Of a stretch of 26,183 bases of DNA, positions 22,821 through 26,183 are shown in pieces. Origin of the DNA: Nitrospinota bacterium (GTDB taxonomy: Bacteria; JADFOP01). The number at the start of each line of letters is the position of its first letter. Within the stretch, counting starts at the first letter, position 1. The notes under the pieces are model-generated. The model worked only from the letters and a program-made list of their open reading frames with translations, did not search any database and was not told the DNA's origin. The translations under genes were made by a program, and so were the position numbers. The stretch spans positions 1 through 26,183 of the forward strand of contig JADFOP010000032.1 of assembly GCA_022562795.1 (NCBI GenBank), written 5' to 3'.

Positions 22821-23503
22821 CCCTTGTTCTCCTTGTTCATCGGGGGGGTTTGTCTCGTGTTCGTCGCCGCATAACACCGCTCATCCCCGCTCTTCAAAGA
22901 GTTTTGGCCTACGCTGATACGGCAAATTTTCATTGGTCCACTGATGGAAAAGTTAGTCTACCATTTCTATTGTAGGGCGGCAAGTATTTTTTTACAGTAT
23001 TAAGATGGCCCCACCATAGAAGTGAAATGAGGTCCGCTGGGTCAGGGCTAGCTCCGTGCTTCCCGTCGTTCCGGTCCCAAAAAAGATCGCTGCTGATACC
23101 AGATAATATATTAAGGGTAGTCGGTCCGCCTAAGGCGGGTCTCAGGCGGAGCTGTCCCTACAATTTTAATCACTTACGGAAATTGGACACCTCCGTTACA
23201 GTCGTCCATTTTCCGGGAAACTACGATTTCCAATAATCGCAATAAATTCAATATATTAAGTAAAATCGGGGCTTTTGTCACCCTTTGACACCTGTCCGCC
23301 GCTTCGACTGTCCGAATTCCTGGTAACTTATTAATAATCAAAATATTATATCGGATTAAACACCTGTAAAGAAACCCAAAGTGTGTCTAAAAGTGTCAAA
23401 TGTGTCTAAGGACGGGAGGTGCCGGCGGTAAGAGGCCGCGGGCCTGACACGTCTTGCTTTCGGGCCTGGATGAAGGGGAATGCTGGTCCTGCCGTTAGAG
23501 GCA
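22821..23503. other. Gene-poor AT-rich intergenic stretch
   Basis: No convincing gene lies here; a 69-codon frame at 23027-23236 lacks a ribosome site and known motifs. The stretch is AT-rich compared with its flanks. It contains one copy of the palindromic repeat (23126-23150), an 8-bp inverted pair TTTGACAC (23284-23291) and GTGTCAAA (23393-23400), a direct pair ACACCTGT (23288-23295 and 23360-23367), and three GTGTC units at about 9-10 nt spacing (about 23383-23410). Confidence 0.6.
23126..23150. repeat. Intergenic palindromic repeat, copy B
   Basis: This 25-bp imperfect palindrome begins CCGCCTAAGGCGGG and ends AGGCGGA, and matches copy A at 21658-21682 in 21 of 25 positions. It resembles a dispersed REP-like element. 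Confidence 0.5.
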
Positions 23504-23532
23504 TTGACAAAAGTCGGCTTGCTCGATACCAT
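23504..23532 (+). promoter_or_regulatory. Candidate promoter for mqnD-like gene
   Basis: A consensus TTGACA (23504-23509), a 17-nt spacer and TACCAT (23527-23532) lie about 50 nt before the ATG at 23585. This position supports the internal start over a longer frame from 23480. Confidence 0.55.
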
Positions 23533-23584
23533 TGGCCCCTTCGAAAGGCCCGCCCACCAGCGCGTGGCTTACAACGAGGGAGCG

Positions 23585-26084
<2,500 letters not shown>

Positions 26085-26183
26085 CTGTACAAGTCGCTGA
26101 CCTGGGATCGAGGTAAGGAACTCACCGATCACAAGCGTTTTAGCCTTGCCACCGACATCGATGTGTACTTCTGCGATCCGAAC
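26085..26183 (+). pseudogene. IS30-family transposase fragment (runs off window)
   Basis: Directly after the IS21 end, the frame reads LYKSLTWDRGKELTDHKRF, then SLATDIDVYFCDPN at the window edge. This is the segment of IS30-family DDE transposases around the second catalytic Asp (TWDRGKE), just before the conserved SPWQRG region. An ATG at 26070 is in frame but lies within the IS21 terminus, so the true N-terminus is absent. The IS21 element probably inserted into this IS30 gene. Confidence 0.75.

Noticed and set aside
23027-23236. 69-codon ORF in the AT-rich gap
   Set aside because: No ribosome site or motif; it spans the palindromic repeat and is probably chance.

Overview
The window reads as GC-rich, densely packed chromosomal DNA from a Gram-negative-type bacterium (lipoprotein with SPOR domains, N-terminally anchored periplasmic enzymes). 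It encodes molybdenum cofactor (Moco) synthesis, the futalosine route to menaquinone (an MqnD-like protein) and, unexpectedly, two genes that need UGA read as selenocysteine. The phylum cannot be fixed from the sequence. An uncultured lineage is likely, because both window ends carry joined gene fragments.

Layout. (1) 1-3080, minus strand: a Moco operon moaC, moaDE (a natural fusion) and moaB, then an open frame that begins as MoeA and switches in frame to the C-terminal part of valyl-tRNA synthetase. A divergent moaA lies at 3269-4261. (2) 4471-8669, plus strand: a redox and small-molecule island with an NmrA-type NAD(P)-binding protein, a selenocysteine glutaredoxin (UGA codon 12), an exported alpha/beta hydrolase with an Asp nucleophile, a MOSC-domain protein, a selenocysteine peroxiredoxin-like protein (UGA codon 43) and an O-methyltransferase. 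Both UGA codons sit where the first Cys of a CxxC redox motif belongs, and each is followed by a hairpin with an AGUU-type loop. (3) 8688-16789: housekeeping and conserved genes, namely a membrane-anchored alpha/beta hydrolase, an AAA ATPase, a DUF1015 protein, engB, a small Cys-pair protein, a SPOR lipoprotein and recG. (4) 16983-21536: a small helical protein, a nitrilase-family amidase, an M20 peptidase, a HicB-like small protein and the Fe-S carrier mrp. (5) 21771-26183: a secreted DNRLRE-domain protein, a roughly 0.7 kb gene-poor AT-rich stretch, an mqnD-like gene, and dprA, whose 3' end runs through unrecognised sequence into an IS21-type istB remnant. The right end of that IS21 element abuts an IS30-type transposase fragment.

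How the parts fit. Moco synthesis and selenocysteine decoding often occur together in bacteria because formate dehydrogenases use both; no such dehydrogenase is in this window. The MOSC protein, which belongs to a family associated with Moco or sulfur transfer, sits 4 nt upstream of the seleno-peroxiredoxin gene. The two selenoproteins are the main discovery: ordinary gene calling truncates one and misses the other.
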